Source of the DNA: Symbiodinium natans
Lineage: Eukaryota > Sar > Dinophyceae > Suessiales > Symbiodiniaceae
NCBI GenBank assembly: GCA_905221605.1
Contig: CAJNDS010002137.1
Span: forward strand, 327,731-391,730
Reading direction: 5' to 3'
Length of the DNA stretch: 64,000 nucleotides
Made by a program: the position numbers and the translations under genes. Under the pieces are notes generated by a model that did no database searches, was not told the DNA's origin, and saw only the letters and a program-made list of their open reading frames with translations. Numbering within the stretch: the first letter of the stretch is position 1; each line of letters opens with the position of its first letter. This document shows positions 18,590-29,292 of this stretch, piece after piece.

Positions 18590-18675
18590 CCTCGGGTGAC
18601 TCTGCCACCACATGGTCCAGGGGACACCGTGGGTGGGTAGATCTGCACCGCTGAGCAAACTCTTCCAAATACTGC
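18590..18675 (-). CDS. Exon of unknown product
   Basis: Minus strand opens after ACGCCGCAG|GCAG and reads QYLEEFAQRCRSTHPRCPL then DHVVAESPEAFS. Amphipathic helix plus Cys/Pro segment; family not recognised. The GG|GTTTAGGG donor would be supplied by the telomeric repeat itself. Confidence 0.42.
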
Positions 18676-18687
18676 CTGCGGCGTTCC

Positions 18688-18985
18688 CTAAACCCTAAAC
18701 CCTAAACCCTAAACCCTAAACCCTAAACCCTAAACCCTAAACCCTAAACCCTAAACCCTAAACCCTAAACCCTTAGGGTTTAGGGTTTAAGGTTCGGTCT
18801 GCTCCTTGCGGTTCGGGATCTCGAGCCCTTGCATAGGGCTAAACAAAAGGTTTAGGGTTAGGGTTTAGGGTTTAGGGTTTAGGGTTTAGGGTTTAGGGTT
18901 TAGGGTTTAGGGTTTAGGGTTTAGGGTTTAGGGTTTAAGGTTTAGGGTTTAAGGTTTAGGGTTTAGGGTTTAGGGTTTAGGGTAA
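18688..18985. repeat. Long inverted telomeric arrays
   Basis: Twelve CCCTAAA units (18688-18772) are followed within about 80 bp by some nineteen TTTAGGG units (18849-18983). Together they form one of the largest telomeric inverted repeats in the window. Confidence 0.95.
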
Positions 18986-19085
18986 ACTAGGATGGCCCTT
19001 AACAACCCCTCGGAAAAAGTATGTCTAAATATGGCCCTCTCAAACCCAATGAGGGAAGTCTAGTCTTCCTAAAACCCAAGAAGGT
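18986..19085. mobile_element. Hairpin element, family 2 (CTAGGATGGCCC), partial
   Basis: Starts CTAGGATGGCCCTTAACAAC and contains AACCCAATGAGGGAAG, as in the complete copy at 43068-43178, but the right terminus is not clear. It starts immediately after a telomeric array. Confidence 0.5.
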
Positions 19086-19950
19086 AATTTTTTTCAAAAA
19101 AAAAGTCAGCCCAAAGCACAACGCACTTAAAGTTTTCGGAATACTGCCCTTAGAGCCCTGAGCACTCAGCAGCATGTGCTGAGACCGCAGACTCGAGCAA
19201 CGTAGGGTTTAGCACATCTACAGAGGGTGGTTGAGCCCACGGTCACGTCTGGAAGTGGGAAAAAGCAAACTCCTGCTTCTGAGGGCGGCACAAAAGTAGG
19301 GTTTAGGATCTAAGTTAGGTTTTAGGGTTTTTGGGTTTAGGGTTTAGGGTTTAGGGCAGAACATATCCGAACAAGCATTGCAGCACCCCAAGCCCTGCAT
19401 GTCAACAGGCAGTTCTCACAACATGAGCCGCCTCTTGTGGGCTCCCCTGAACCCTAAACCCTAAACCCGAAACCCTAAACCCTAACCCTAAACCGTAAAC
19501 CCTTTTCTTTGACAGCAGTTGATATGGCGCTTATGAACAGTATAAGGTGTATACAAACCTCTGACCAGACGCTTGAAGGCGACAGACTGTGACTATGACC
19601 TAAATGCGTAAGCCCTTTTTGAATAGTGGCACCAGACGACCTTGCCAACTTCATGCGGGCACAAGACAGACCGCACAGGAATCTGATACCCTAAATCCCT
19701 TTTTGCAACTAAACCCCAAACCCTAAACCATAAGAACCCTAAACCCGAAACTCTAAACCCTGGCGGGTTCACAACAGACCCGCGCAAAACTGTGGCCCCA
19801 CCAGCAAACCTGAGATGCAGGACTTAGGTCACCGCCTTTAGTGTTGAGAAATGACGCCTTTCTGCTCCCCAGTGCGGCTAAAAGCAAGAACTTCCAGCCA
19901 TTTCTGCCCAGAAGAAGGTTTAACCTTCTCGGAATGGATCAGAAGATGTA
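19086..19950. other. Intron-like DNA
   Basis: Small telomeric blocks (19320-19355 TTTAGGG, 19449-19503 and 19704-19760 CCCTAAA) between unique segments. No exon could be supported. Confidence 0.4.
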
Positions 19951-20165
19951 ATCCATGGACGTCATCATGCTTGGGCCATGGATGCTCGTTTCTCATCAGA
20001 GCAGAATAGACCATGGACGTCATCATGCTTGGGCCATGGATGCTCTCTTCTCATCAGAACAGAGTAGACCATGGACGTCATCATGCTTGGGCCATGGATA
20101 CTCTCTTCCCAGAACGGATTAGACTATGGACGTCATCATGGTTGGGCCATGGATGCTCTCTTCTA
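19951..20165. repeat. 55-58-bp tandem repeat (ATGGACGTCATCATG)
   Basis: Four copies with the motif ATGGACGTCATCATGCTTGG starting at 19955, 20013, 20071 and (variant) 20126: periods 58, 58 and 55. Each unit ends GGGCCATGGATGCTC. On the minus strand GAGCATCCATG...GATGACGTCC closely matches the plus strand of the array at 49.73-50.05 kb, so both belong to one repeat family. Confidence 0.85.
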
Positions 20166-20497
20166 GCTATGGTGAAGCAAACGTGTTATTTAGACCCAGG
20201 GCTGGGCAGAAGCGGATGCAAGCAAGACTGGGCTTAGTTTAGGACACATCGAAAGTGCGAAATAGTGCAGAAAACCCCACAAATACCAGTGCAGTCTACG
20301 GATGCCCAAAAATTTGCAGGATAATTTTGGCATTTGGATAAAAATTGCGGGGATGAGGTGATCGGCGAAACCCAGGAAACATCGGTATTTACAGGGTATT
20401 CTGAGGGCAACAGAGCTAAACTGCCGAAAAGGCGTGGGTCTGTTCTGGCCCCGCCTAGCTCTAAACCCCTCTTTCAGACAAAGAGCCGGTGTCCAAC
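20166..20497. other. Unassigned sequence
   Basis: A 108-codon minus-strand frame spans 20190-20516 and overlaps the small exon at 20498. Its protein (with FADHLIPAIFIQMP) has no recognisable domain. No telomeric repeats here. Confidence 0.3.
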
Positions 20498-20533
20498 TGA
20501 GAGCTTCTGAATGCACTCCTCAGCGTCCAGCAC
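20498..20533 (-). CDS. Possible TPR-like exon
   Basis: Minus strand VLDAEECIQKLS after GGCAAAG|GTG and before GTTGGACA (GT donor). The AEECIQKL core fits TPR helix B. Very short; the frame also stays open to a stop 12 codons later. Confidence 0.3.
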
Positions 20534-20780
20534 CTTTGCCGGGAGGGTTTAGGGCTTAGGGGTTAAGGTTTCTTGGTTGCTTGCTGATGCCAGAAAAGTC
20601 TTGGTGTCTCTGGAGCCGGAATTAGGACCTCTCCCTCACAATGCCCATAACAACGACATGTGAACTACCCAAAATGTGCTCTTCCAATTAAATTGGCCCT
20701 GTGCTACCCGAGACCCTACACCGTAGACTGCTTGAGCGGGCCTTTTGGTTGTGAGCATGGGTGTCTGGGCTTGAGTCACA

Positions 20781-21036
20781 GTGTGTGTGTGTGTGCATGC
20801 GTCCATTTGTGTGTGTGGGTGCACGCGTGCATTTGCATGTGCATTTGCATGTGCATGTGCATGTGCATGTGCATGTGCATGTGTGTGTGTGTGTGTGTGT
20901 CTGTGTCTGTGTCTGTGTCTGTGTCTGTGTCTGTGTCTGTGTCTGTGTCTGTGTCTGTGTCTGTGTCTGTGTCTGTGTCTGTGTCTGTGTCTGTGTCTGT
21001 GTCTGTGTCTGTGTCTGTGTCTGTGTCTGTGTCTGT
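20781..21036. repeat. TG / TGTGTC microsatellite
   Basis: TG and TGCA runs grade into about 23 copies of the hexamer TGTGTC (20898-21036). Ser-Val, Cys-Val-Cys, Thr-Gln and Asp-Thr peptides read from any frame are artefacts of this repeat. Confidence 0.95.
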
Positions 21037-21120
21037 CTGAAGCCTGCTCGGAGCAAAGTTTAAGTCGAAACTATGACAAGTGCTGCTGGCAGAGCTTGGC
21101 ATTTCAGTGTCACAATGCTT

Positions 21121-21215
21121 ATGTGTATATGTATATATACATACATATATATATGTATGTATATATACATACATATCTTTTGTTTTTCGATTAAACAAAT
21201 ATATATATATATATA
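21121..21215. repeat. TA/CATA microsatellite
   Basis: TATATACATACATATATATA-type runs at 21125-21176 and 21199-21220, similar to 3.7-3.95 kb. Confidence 0.9.
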
Positions 21216-21420
21216 GACATATATGTGTATATGTTTCTATGTATTTTTTATTGATTTATTCATATTTACATTTGTATTCATTCAAAAGCACCTGTGCCTC
21301 TTGTGCAGCGATGGGATCGGCAGCATCCGAGATGCTGTCCGTCATGGCCATGCCGCACGTTTACCCCGACCACGGCCTCGGATCGGGCAGCTCGAGGGGG
21401 GCCGGACCCAGATCCCTTAT

Positions 21421-21489
21421 GGAGGGTTTAGGGTTTAGGGTTTAGGGTTTAGGGTTTAGGGTTTAGGGTTTAGGGTTTAGGGTTTAGGG
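21421..21489. repeat. Telomeric array (TTTAGGG)9
   Basis: Nine heptamers, immediately followed by the family-4 hairpin element at 21499. The segment before it (21305-21420) is GC-rich and open on the plus strand, without a recognised domain. Confidence 0.93.
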
Positions 21490-21498
21490 CCTAGGGTT

Positions 21499-21648
21499 TA
21501 AAGAGCCCTATTGATACCCCTTTTGATTGAGGAGCGTACCGTAATCCCTAGTATGATGTAGGTAAGTTCCTTAAATAAGGAACATACCTCAAATCATATG
21601 AGCAATTATGGTACATTCCTTAGTTAAGGGTTATATTGGGCTCTTTGT
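21499..21648. mobile_element. Hairpin element, family 4, copy 1 (AAAGAGCCC termini)
   Basis: Left AAAGAGCCCTATTGATACCCC; right GGGTTATATTGGGCTCTTT. Inner pairs GAGCGTACCGTAATCC / ATTATGGTACATTCC and GTAAGTTCCTTAAATAAGGA make the whole 150 bp foldable. Confidence 0.75.
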
Positions 21649-21907
21649 GAGGCCTCAACTCTAAGGTGTCTAGTGCCTAAGCCGACCTGCAGACGGCCAT
21701 TTTTGAACCGGAATGTGCTACTGCACTCCTGTATCTCGTTTAGGGTTTAGGGTTTAGGGTTTAGGGTTTAGGGTTTAGGGTTCCGTAAGAGAGCAGGGTC
21801 TTCCGGAGGCACCGCTTCCGCACGATCTTGTGGTGTGGGTTCGAGGAGGGTTTAGTCCAGCAGCCCATGCCCTAACCCTGAACCGGCCTAAGCCCAAAAT
21901 GCGCAAC

Positions 21908-22010
21908 CTTTTGCCCTAAACCCTACACCCTAAACCCCAAACCCCAAACCCTAAACCCTAAACCCTAAACCCTAAACCCAAATTAAACCCCAAACCCTCC
22001 GCGTAGGGGG
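21908..22010. repeat. Telomeric array (CCCTAAA)
   Basis: About eleven heptamers with CCCCAAA variants, on the low side of the 22.02-kb exon-like segment. Confidence 0.9.
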
Positions 22011-22015
22011 AGTTG

Positions 22016-22091
22016 AGGCTTTCAGCTGCTGCGGCGCCGTCCACAGCCCTTGCAAGCACCCAAAAAGGACTTTCTGGGTCTCGGTCTCAGA
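22016..22091 (-). CDS. Possible exon, unknown product
   Basis: Minus strand GLASETETQKVLFGCLQGLW then TAPQQLKAST, open with no stop and mildly helical. Flanked by CCCTAAA (low side) and TTTAGGG (high side). No family recognised; splice sites uncertain. Confidence 0.3.
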
Positions 22092-22151
22092 AGCCAGCCC
22101 GTCGAGGGTTTAGGGTTTAGGGTTTAGGGTTTGGGGTTTGGGGTTTAGGGT

Positions 22152-22255
22152 TAAGAGCCCAATAGCCCTTAACTAAGGAATCCACCTTCAATCATAGTCA
22201 GGATGCGTCTAGAAGGTATATTCCTGAATTAAGGGGTATCAAGGGCTCTTTAGGT
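22152..22255. mobile_element. Hairpin element, family 4, copy 2
   Basis: Left TAAGAGCCCAATAGCCCTTAA and right TTAAGGGGTATCAAGGGCTC match copy 1, 500 bp away. The centre is shorter. It sits between a TTTAGGG block and the CCCTAAA array at 22255. Confidence 0.75.
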
Positions 22256-22348
22256 TTGCCTAAACCCTAAACCCTAAACCCTAAACCCTAAACCCTAAAC
22301 CCTAAACCCTAAACCCTAAACCCTAAACCCTAAACCCTAAACCCTAAA
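22255..22348. repeat. Telomeric array (CCCTAAA)13
   Basis: Thirteen uninterrupted CCCTAAA units starting at the edge of the family-4 hairpin. Confidence 0.95.
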
Positions 22349-24437
22349 CTGTTGCGTCCAAGCCCTGAATCCCAGGAGCCTCTTGGTGCTGTGGTCTCTG
22401 GTCTCAGGTCTGTTCTATGGGCCTCAAGGGTTTAGGGTTTAGGGTTTAGGGTTTAGGGCTTAGGGTTTAGGGCTTAGGGTCAAAGGGTGAATGTTCATTC
22501 ATACAGGAGTAAACATCCGAGCCAAGGGTCTAGTCATATGATGTCAAGTGATCTACACCCTCAACCCTAAACCCTGAACCCTAAACCCTACATGCAGTCC
22601 CAAATGGTCTGTGGCCCTGGCATATTCTGACACAGCGCGATCGCACATGGATCGCGGACTAAGCACTAAACGTCTCCTGCCTAAAGGGTTTAGGGTTTAG
22701 GGTTTTCTGGGTGTAACTGGGCTTGGGGTTTAGGGTTTAGAGGTGAGAGTCAGTCAAAATCAGAAGACTGGGGTCAGAATCGGCTTCTTATTCGACACTT
22801 TCGTCACGGACAGGTAGCCCATACCTTGCATACCATGACACATGTCAGTGGCTTTTGCCTCACTTCAGAGACCGTCAAACTCAACTTAGTTCCAACATGC
22901 CTTGCTCCCCTTGAAAAACTTGAAGCCCTTCTTGAAAAACTATTCCTAAATATGAACCTCTTCAACCCAAATTAAAGAGAATTTCACAAAAGATCCCAAG
23001 GGCCTACCATAGATTCTTGCATTGCGCAGGGAGGTGCCCACTTCCAACAAGGCGGGCGGCAGGGAGCTCCCCTGAAATCTGAGCCAGGCGGGCGAAGTTG
23101 CACTTCGGGTTTAGGTTTAGGGTCTAGGGTCTAGGGTCTAGGGTCTAGGGTCTAGGGTTTAGGGTTTAGGTTTGGGGTTTTGGGTTTAGGGGTTCGGGTG
23201 TGGGTTGTTGTCTTTGGGCACCTGCCTCGCTGACCTTTCGGGTTTGGGGTTTTGGGTTTCCGCTGCTTCTGACTGGATTCGAGGGTGTAGGGTGGGGTGG
23301 GGGAGTTGCAGGGCTTAGGGGCGGAGAGGTTTCAGGTGCTCTTTCAGGCTGAAGCCCTCACAACTCGGGTCCAAGGCTCGCAGGGCTCGGCCGGGCTTGG
23401 GTCAAAGCCTAATTTTCTAATCCCTACGTACATGCAAAGCTTCAGTGGCTGTCAGGTTGCCGGCAAATCCGAAAGGGGAGACTGTATCCATGACAACCCT
23501 AAACCCTAAACCCTAAACCCTAAGCACTAAACCCTAAACCCTAAGCAGGAGAGGGGGCCAATGGCAAAGAAACCCCCGAGCCATGTTGGCCCCAATCCAT
23601 TGTCGGGGTGTGGGGTTTAGGGTGGTTTAGGGTGGTTTAGGGTGGTTTAGGGTTTAGGGTTCGGGGCAAGGTTGTCACATATTCCCCGCTGGCAAAACAA
23701 ACAGAGATATGACGGTTGTTCGAAATTGCTTCACGGCAAAACGACCATTCTTCGCGAAAAGCAATTTGTCTTTCGCGGGCCCATCGCGGCACAAACAGTA
23801 CTAGCACAAAACTTCGCGAAAGCGTGATTTGTCTTTCGCGGGCCCATCGTGGACTTTCGCGGACCCTCATTTCCATCATCTGATGGTCGCCCCAGTATAA
23901 CTCGAAGACAAGGGGGGTTTTGAACAACCCTCATATACACAAATGTTCAAGATTAAGGGATATGAGGGGGCCCGGGGGGTGGTTAACAATAGGGGAACAC
24001 CGAGGCAGTCATTTCAAGATCACCAACAGCCCAGCCTTCTATTGTCTGGGCTTGTGGCCACCCGTACAGGATTCTTAGGCAATCTACAAACAAATGCTCG
24101 GCCCTTAAAACAACTCGGAATATGGGGATACGGCTGGGCTACTTGGTGTACGGCTATTCTTATTCATTCTTCAGACGCTCGTCCCGAGTCCCAACCCTAA
24201 ACCCTAAACCCTAAACCCAAAAGAGAAAAAGGGCTAACATGTTTGAAAGCGGCAGGTTTCTCCGGCGCGGGGAACTTGCGCGCAAGATCCCTTGAGAAAC
24301 CCTAGACCCTAAACCCTAAACTCTAAACCCTAAAACCCTAAAACCCTAAACCCCCTAAACCCCTAAACCCTAAACCTCTAAACCCCTAAACCCTAAACCC
24401 TAAACCCCTAAACCCCATTTTTCACAAAACCCTAAAC
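22349..24437. other. Intron-like DNA with weak exon candidates
   Basis: Possible short minus-strand exons: about 22598-22650 (SMCDRAVSEYARATDHLGLH) and about 23030-23095 (FQGSSLPPALLEVGTSLRNA). Neither has a recognised domain. 22900-23010 resembles the right part of family-2 hairpins (ATTCCTAAATATGAACCTCTTCAACCC is shared with 29922). 23750-23860 contains a TTCGCGAAA-GTGATTTGTCTTTCGCGGGCCCATCG direct duplication. Telomeric blocks occur at 23100-23165 (TCTAGGG variant), 23495-23545 and 24193-24220. Confidence 0.35.
24300..24420. repeat. Degenerate telomeric array (CCCTAAA, CCCCTAAA)
   Basis: CCCTAAA mixed with 8-mer CCCCTAAA and CCCTAAAA units. The length variation suggests slippage rather than telomerase fidelity. 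Confidence 0.88.
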
Positions 24438-24535
24438 AGCGTGGAAGGCCCAAGGATCCGCCAAGAATGCCCTGGTGGCCTCCAGCATCTCCTCGGCTGG
24501 CAACGAACCCGCAAAGCCCAATGCATCCCGAAGCT
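24438..24535 (-). CDS. Exon of unknown product
   Basis: Minus strand opens after CCCATTTAG|AG and reads LRDALGFAGSLPAEEMLEAT then RAFLADPWAFHA, before GTTTAGGG (GT donor within a telomeric heptamer). Well-formed amphipathic helices; it might be a TPR/ARM-like helix pair but is not assignable. Confidence 0.48.
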
Positions 24536-26220
24536 CTAAATGGGAGAAAATTCCAATTTAGGGTTTAGGGTTTAGGGTTTAGGGTTGAGGGTTTAGGGTT
24601 TAGGGTGGGTTTAGGGTTCCCCCCTCAACCTTGAACCCTAACCCCCACACCCCGGAAGCCTAAACCCCCTCAGCATAGCAGGCTGCATGATGTGCCTGTG
24701 CTTACAGTCCGCCTCTCTTTCGCCCACAGCAGCTCTTGGTTGGGGGGTTTGGGGTCTAGTGGTGCCCTCAACTTCTCTGAGCAATCTCCAAACCCTAAAC
24801 CCTAAACCCTAAGAGTCTTTCGGGCGTGGGGCTTCTGGACCCAGGGTGCGAAAATCGCTCGAGGAAACTCCAGGTGTTTTATGAGGAGTCGGCGCCTACC
24901 CAACTCAAGTCAAATGGGTACTGGCCCTGCTTCTTGGATCCTGCTGGGCTTGGGATTTCGGGTTTCGGGTTTAGGGTTAAGGGTTTAGGGTTTACGTTCT
25001 ACCGTTTGGGAACCCCACATCTCAGAAAAAGCTCCTAGAACCCTACACGTTGTTGGTAAACTGTAACCCCTAAGCCCTAAAGCCAGTTTGCACTTAAGGG
25101 CCCAGGGAAGATACGTACAAAGAATTAATTGGGGGTGTAGGGTTTAAGGTTTATAGGGGTAGGTTTAGGGTTTCTGGATTTAGGATTGAAGTCTAGGGCA
25201 AACTGCATTTTAATGAGAACTGCTTGGGGAGGAGAGGGGTTGCCTTGCACCGATCATGATACCCAACGATTCGCTTGGATGGACCCTGTGCGCGGTTTTT
25301 CTGTTGGGCGACCGCCCCCTAAACCCTAAACCCTAAACCCTAAACCCTAAACCCTAAAACCTAAACCCTAAATCCTAAACCCTAAACCCTAAACCCTAAA
25401 CCCTAAACCCTAAACCGAAGCTCTGCCTTATAAATCATGGCCGAGAGGCGCAGGACAACTTGCTCAAGTCCTTCTCTCCATCGTCTGGCATCTCCTCCAC
25501 CGGACCCCAAGTGCTGACGACCACGGTGGGGTAAAGTTGTTTAGGGTTTAGGGTTTAGGGTTTGGGGTTTAGGGTGTAGGGTTTAGGGTTTAGGGTTTAG
25601 GGAAGATTTATAGGGTTCTTAAGTGCAAGGGGGGTATGTAACCCAAGGTTCCCGAGCTTCCCTTAGGTCCCAACACAACAGCTCGAGACAAAAGAGGGGT
25701 TTCCGCAAAGCAGTGGTGGCCTTTCTTGGGGGTTCTCATCATAAGGATTATTCCTCGCAATATTGTATTTGAGGCAAAATACCTGCTTGGGGAACACCCA
25801 AAGCTGGAGGACCCAAAATCCCAAAGAAGAAGCCTTAAAACTGAATACTTTGCAAATGGCTGCAGCGTTTGTAAGGAAAATCAGAAGTCCGTCTTGCTTG
25901 CGGTCCCTAACTCTTGCTTCTTGGGATTGGGGACTGTTTGGGGGGATCTTCGGGCAGCTACATGGTCCCTGAGTCTGGGGTCCTGAAAAGGGAACCCTTT
26001 CCTATATAACCCAGAGGGCCCATAGATCAGAGCCCTTACTTCAGAAGCCTTGAAAGAAGGTAAGGGACCCACAGAAAGGGCCCATGAAACGAGCCCTTAG
26101 AGGGCAGGGGGCGGAGGCTATGCCCCAAAAAACCCACATGAACATCAGGATTCCAGAATCCCCCCTTAGTGGGGCCCTTATACCCTGATGTTTGTTTATG
26201 TGGTTTTGGGTCCCCTAATA
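24536..26220. other. Intron-like DNA
   Basis: Telomeric blocks at 24557-24610, 25316-25412 (CCCTAAA, fourteen units) and 25541-25603 (TTTAGGG). Between the last two, 25440-25530 could be a minus-strand exon (VSTWGPVEEMPDDGEKDLSK), but the plus strand is also open. The frames at 25726-25986 have no known domain. Confidence 0.38.
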
Positions 26221-26223
26221 CTA

Positions 26224-26300
26224 GGCCTAAACCCTAAACCCTAAACCCTAAACCCCAAACCCTAAACCCTAAACCCTAAACCCTAAACCCTAAACCCGAA
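26224..26300. repeat. Telomeric array (CCCTAAA)
   Basis: About eleven heptamers on the low side of the 26.3-kb exon; TTTAGGG (26446-26482) follows on the high side. Confidence 0.93.
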
Positions 26301-26304
26301 ACCC

Positions 26305-26415
26305 AATCTGCGCCTTGCAAGGGTTCAGACCCTCAGCGACTTTGTCCTCTTCGCGCTTGCGCTCTGCTTCAGCTTCGGCAAGCTCTTCGCCAGGGGGGAC
26401 CCTGTCCCAGACCTT
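26305..26415 (-). CDS. Charged-helix (coiled-coil) exon
   Basis: A 37-codon minus-strand exon after TTTTGCATCCTCCCAG|AAG, a pyrimidine-rich canonical acceptor. It reads KVWDRVPPGEELAEAEAERK then REEDKVAEGLNPCKAQI. The Glu/Arg/Ala-rich run recurs in the exons at 27.0, 27.7, 28.9, 29.1, 31.0, 32.4 and 33.2 kb (AEAE.ERKRE-type), pointing to one long charged helix built by exon duplication. Confidence 0.58.
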
Positions 26416-26959
26416 CTGGGAGGATGCAAAAAATAGATCCCCTTCAGGGTTTAGGGTTTAGGGTTTAGGGTTTAGGGTTTCTAAGAAGGACCCAAGTCTA
26501 GTATAGCATACCATTTGGGGGCTCAATTTTGTGGAGCCTCCCAGGGGTCTAGGTTAAAGGCTTTGGTGTCAGACCAGACATTGGCTTGTCACCTTTGCGG
26601 TTTAGGGTTTTGGGGTTAGGGCTTAGGGTTTTACGGTTTTAGGGCTTAGGGTTTTACGGTTTTAGGGTTTAGCGTTTGGGGTTTAGGGTTTAGGGTTCTC
26701 TATGGGTATTTACAGGCTCCTTGAAAGGCCGTCGCTTAGGATGATGCAAGCAGAAGGGATCACTGTTGAAACGTTCTAGGCTTGTTTCCAAAAGTCCCAA
26801 GCCCATAGCCCTATATACTAAACCCCGAACCCCTAAATCCAAACAGCTAAACTCTTGACCCTTAACCCCGCCCTAATTAAACCCTATAGGCCCTACAAAA
26901 CCCCAGAAAACCCTCTTATATCATATAAAACCCGATACACCCCTATAAAACCCCAAATC

Positions 26960-27012
26960 CCAGTGCTCCTCCCGTTGGCGCTCGGCTTCATCTTCGGCAA
27001 GCCGACGAGTCT

Positions 27013-27013
<1 letters not shown>
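26960..27013 (-). CDS. Charged-helix exon
   Basis: Minus strand ETRRLAEDEAERQREEHW, opening at AGAGAG|AAG|GAG next to the CT microsatellite. Same LAExEAERxREE pattern as the 26.3-kb exon. The donor is unclear (GA in GGGATTTGG). Confidence 0.5.

Positions 27014-27052
<39 letters not shown>
27011..27052. repeat. CT microsatellite
   Basis: About twenty CT dinucleotides. On the minus strand this is an AG run directly upstream of a coding exon, so slippage here would shift candidate AG acceptors. Confidence 0.92.
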
Positions 27053-27494
27053 GTCTGTCTCTGGGTTTAGGGTGTAGCATTTAGGGTTTAGGATTCTCTC
27101 TTTGTTATCCCTGAACCCTAAGCCCTAAACCCTAAACCCTAGTGGTATTGCTCACAGGGTACGCAGCCTGACAAGCGCAATGGCAAGCCTTTCTGTCAGA
27201 GCATCCAAGTCTCTCTCCCTCCCTGTTTTTTGGTTTGTTTAGGTGTAGGGCTTTATTTTGAGTGTTCAGGCCTTAAGGTTTAGGATTTGAGGCACACATT
27301 TTATGGGCTTTCTTGGTACACTTCCCGATTTGTGCGTGTCACTTTGGGGGGGTTAGGGTTCTGGCTTACGGTCTGCGACGACGTCCTAGAGTAGCTTAAG
27401 CTTACTCTTTCCCTCGCGTGCGCTGAAAAGGTGCAGAGGAGCGCTTCTACGTGGGGAACGTTGCTCCGGAGGGAGGGGGCTGCATTCGGCTTTG

Positions 27495-27640
27495 GGCTTC
27501 GGGGCCACCCTAAACCCGAAGCCCTAAGCCCTAAACCCTAAACTCTAAACCCTGAACCCTGAACCCTAAACCCTAAACCCTAAACCCTGAACCCTAAACC
27601 CTAAACCCGAAACCCTAAACCCTGAGCTAACCCCTCAACA
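27495..27640. repeat. Degenerate telomeric array (CCCTAAA)
   Basis: Fifteen or so heptamers with CCCTGAA and CCCGAAA substitutions on the low side of the 27.7-kb exon; another block (27738-27850) lies on the high side in the same orientation. Confidence 0.88.
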
Positions 27641-27704
27641 GTGAGCTCCAGGAGTCCTCGAGCCGCTTTCGCTCCTCTTCAGCTTCGGCACGTTCTCTGG
27701 CCTC
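27640..27704 (-). CDS. Charged-helix exon
   Basis: Minus strand after CGAGCCAG|GAG: EARERAEAEEERKRLEDSWS then SL, before GTTGAGG (GT donor). Repeats the ERAEAEEERKR motif. Confidence 0.55.
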
Positions 27705-27959
27705 CTGGCTCGAGGCTGGCTGAGCTCTGCTCGGATAACCCCTAAACCCTGAACCCTAAACCCTAAATCCTAAACCCTAAACCCCCTCAACCCTAACCCT
27801 AAACCCTAAATCCTAAACCCGAAACCTTAAACCCTAATCCCCCTCAACCCTAACTCTAAACCCGAAGGCCCCAAAGCCCCTCAACCCAAAGAATCCGAAG
27901 CCCTCAGCCCGGTCGGGACCCTCTGGGATGCGTAGGGAGCTGTTTAGGAGAGAAGGTTT

Positions 27960-28198
27960 AAACCCTAAACCCTAAACCCTAAACCCTAAACCCGCTCATA
28001 CATGGAAGCAGGGCATTCACTCACGTGACTCTGCCTTGGACCCCCCAAGGTTGTACTTTTTGGGTTTGGGGACCAAGCTTAAAGATCCCCTACGGGAATA
28101 TAAGGGCCAACTTAGGGGTCTATTGAGGGAAACCTCACCCTAAACCCTAAACCCTAAACCCTAAACCCTAAACCCTAAACCCTAAACCCTAAACCTTC
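27960..28198. repeat. Telomeric blocks (CCCTAAA)
   Basis: Five heptamers at 27960-27993 and eight at 28138-28194, separated by 145 bp of unique DNA. Confidence 0.92.
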
Positions 28199-28819
28199 AG
28201 GGAGCTCCTTAGGGGTACATCCTTAGGGGTCCGAGAATGACCCCCTTGATTCACAGCAAGATGCAGCAAGTTGTCCAGGGTGTAGTTTGCACGTAGGGTA
28301 ACCCGATGGTAGTCACAACCCTACTTCTGCTCCGCTACTCTAACCCTAATCCTCCTGAACCCCCTAAACCCTAAACCCTAATCCCTAAACCCTAAACCCT
28401 AAGGCCTAAAGCCTAAACCCGAGCCTCAAGTAGCCTCGATAGCCCGAATTGGTGTCATGATTGCCTTCTTCTCGTTTCCACGAAGTGAGGTGTAGGGCTT
28501 ATAGGGTTCCTTTTGGCACCCGCGTAGCTGGACGAACCAACTCCGGGTGTAGGGTTTAGGTTTAGGGTTTAGGGTTTAAGGTTTGGGTTTAGGGTTCATA
28601 TACCTGACTAGGGAAGAAAGGAGAACCGGGGCATAGGACCCCGGATTTTGGGCTTCCTTTGCCTGCTCCCCAAGGATGTTCAAAGCTCAACGGCTCAGGG
28701 CACTTGTGGGGTAACTAGGAGGGTTCTAAACAACCCAAGGCCCTGCACTCAGCGAACCCCGCACCCTAAACCCTAAACCCTAAACCCTAAACCCTAAACC
28801 TTAAACCCCAGACCTAAAC

Positions 28820-28911
28820 CTGCCGGCTCTTGTGACTCGTTGGGGCTGCAAGGCGTCCTCTTCCTCTCTCCTGCGCTGCGCTTCCTCTTCGGCCTTCTGT
28901 CGGGCCTGCAC
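28820..28911 (-). CDS. Charged-helix exon
   Basis: Minus strand after CCACAAGAG|GTG: VQARQKAEEEAQRRREEEDA then LQPQRVTRAG, before GTTTAGGTC (GT donor made by a telomere-like repeat). Strong Glu/Arg/Gln helix. Confidence 0.58.
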
Positions 28912-29102
28912 CTCTTGTGGGGGTGGAGGTGGGGGGGATTTTGGAGCTAACCCCCAAACCCTCAAACCTAAGCCCTAAAGGGCGTAAACCCTGTGAACCA
29001 CAGGACCCTATATCAGGGTAGTTACATGGTCCCTTAGTATGGGCCTTTGAAGGAGGTTAGGGACCATATTAAACCCTAAACCCTAAACCCTAAGCCCGAA
29101 AC

Positions 29103-29177
29103 CGGTTCAGCCCTGAGTGCCATATCGCCTCCGCTGCGGCTTCCTCTTCCTCGCGCCGCCTCTCTGCAGCGTGGCGC
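29103..29177 (-). CDS. Charged-helix exon
   Basis: 25 codons after GCCAACTGCAG|G on the minus strand: RHAAERRREEEEAAAEAIWH then SGLN, before GTTTCGGG (GT donor in a degenerate heptamer). CCCTAAA lies on the low side and TTTAGGG on the high side. Confidence 0.6.
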
Positions 29178-29205
29178 CTGCAGTTGGCGCGCGAAGGCAT
29201 AGGGT

Positions 29206-29292
29206 TTAGGGTTGGTTTAGGGTTTAGGACTTGGGGTTTAGGGTTTGGGGTTTAGGGTTTGGGGTTTAGGGTTTGGGGTTTAGGGTTTCAGG
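29206..29292. repeat. Mixed TTTAGGG / TTTGGGG array
   Basis: Strict alternation of TTTAGGG and TTTGGGG (29239-29285) indicates amplification of a 14-bp dimer. Confidence 0.88.

Noticed and set aside
20636-21198. Ser-Val, Cys-Val, Thr-Gln and Asp-Thr repeat proteins
   Set aside because: Frames of a TG/TGTGTC microsatellite.
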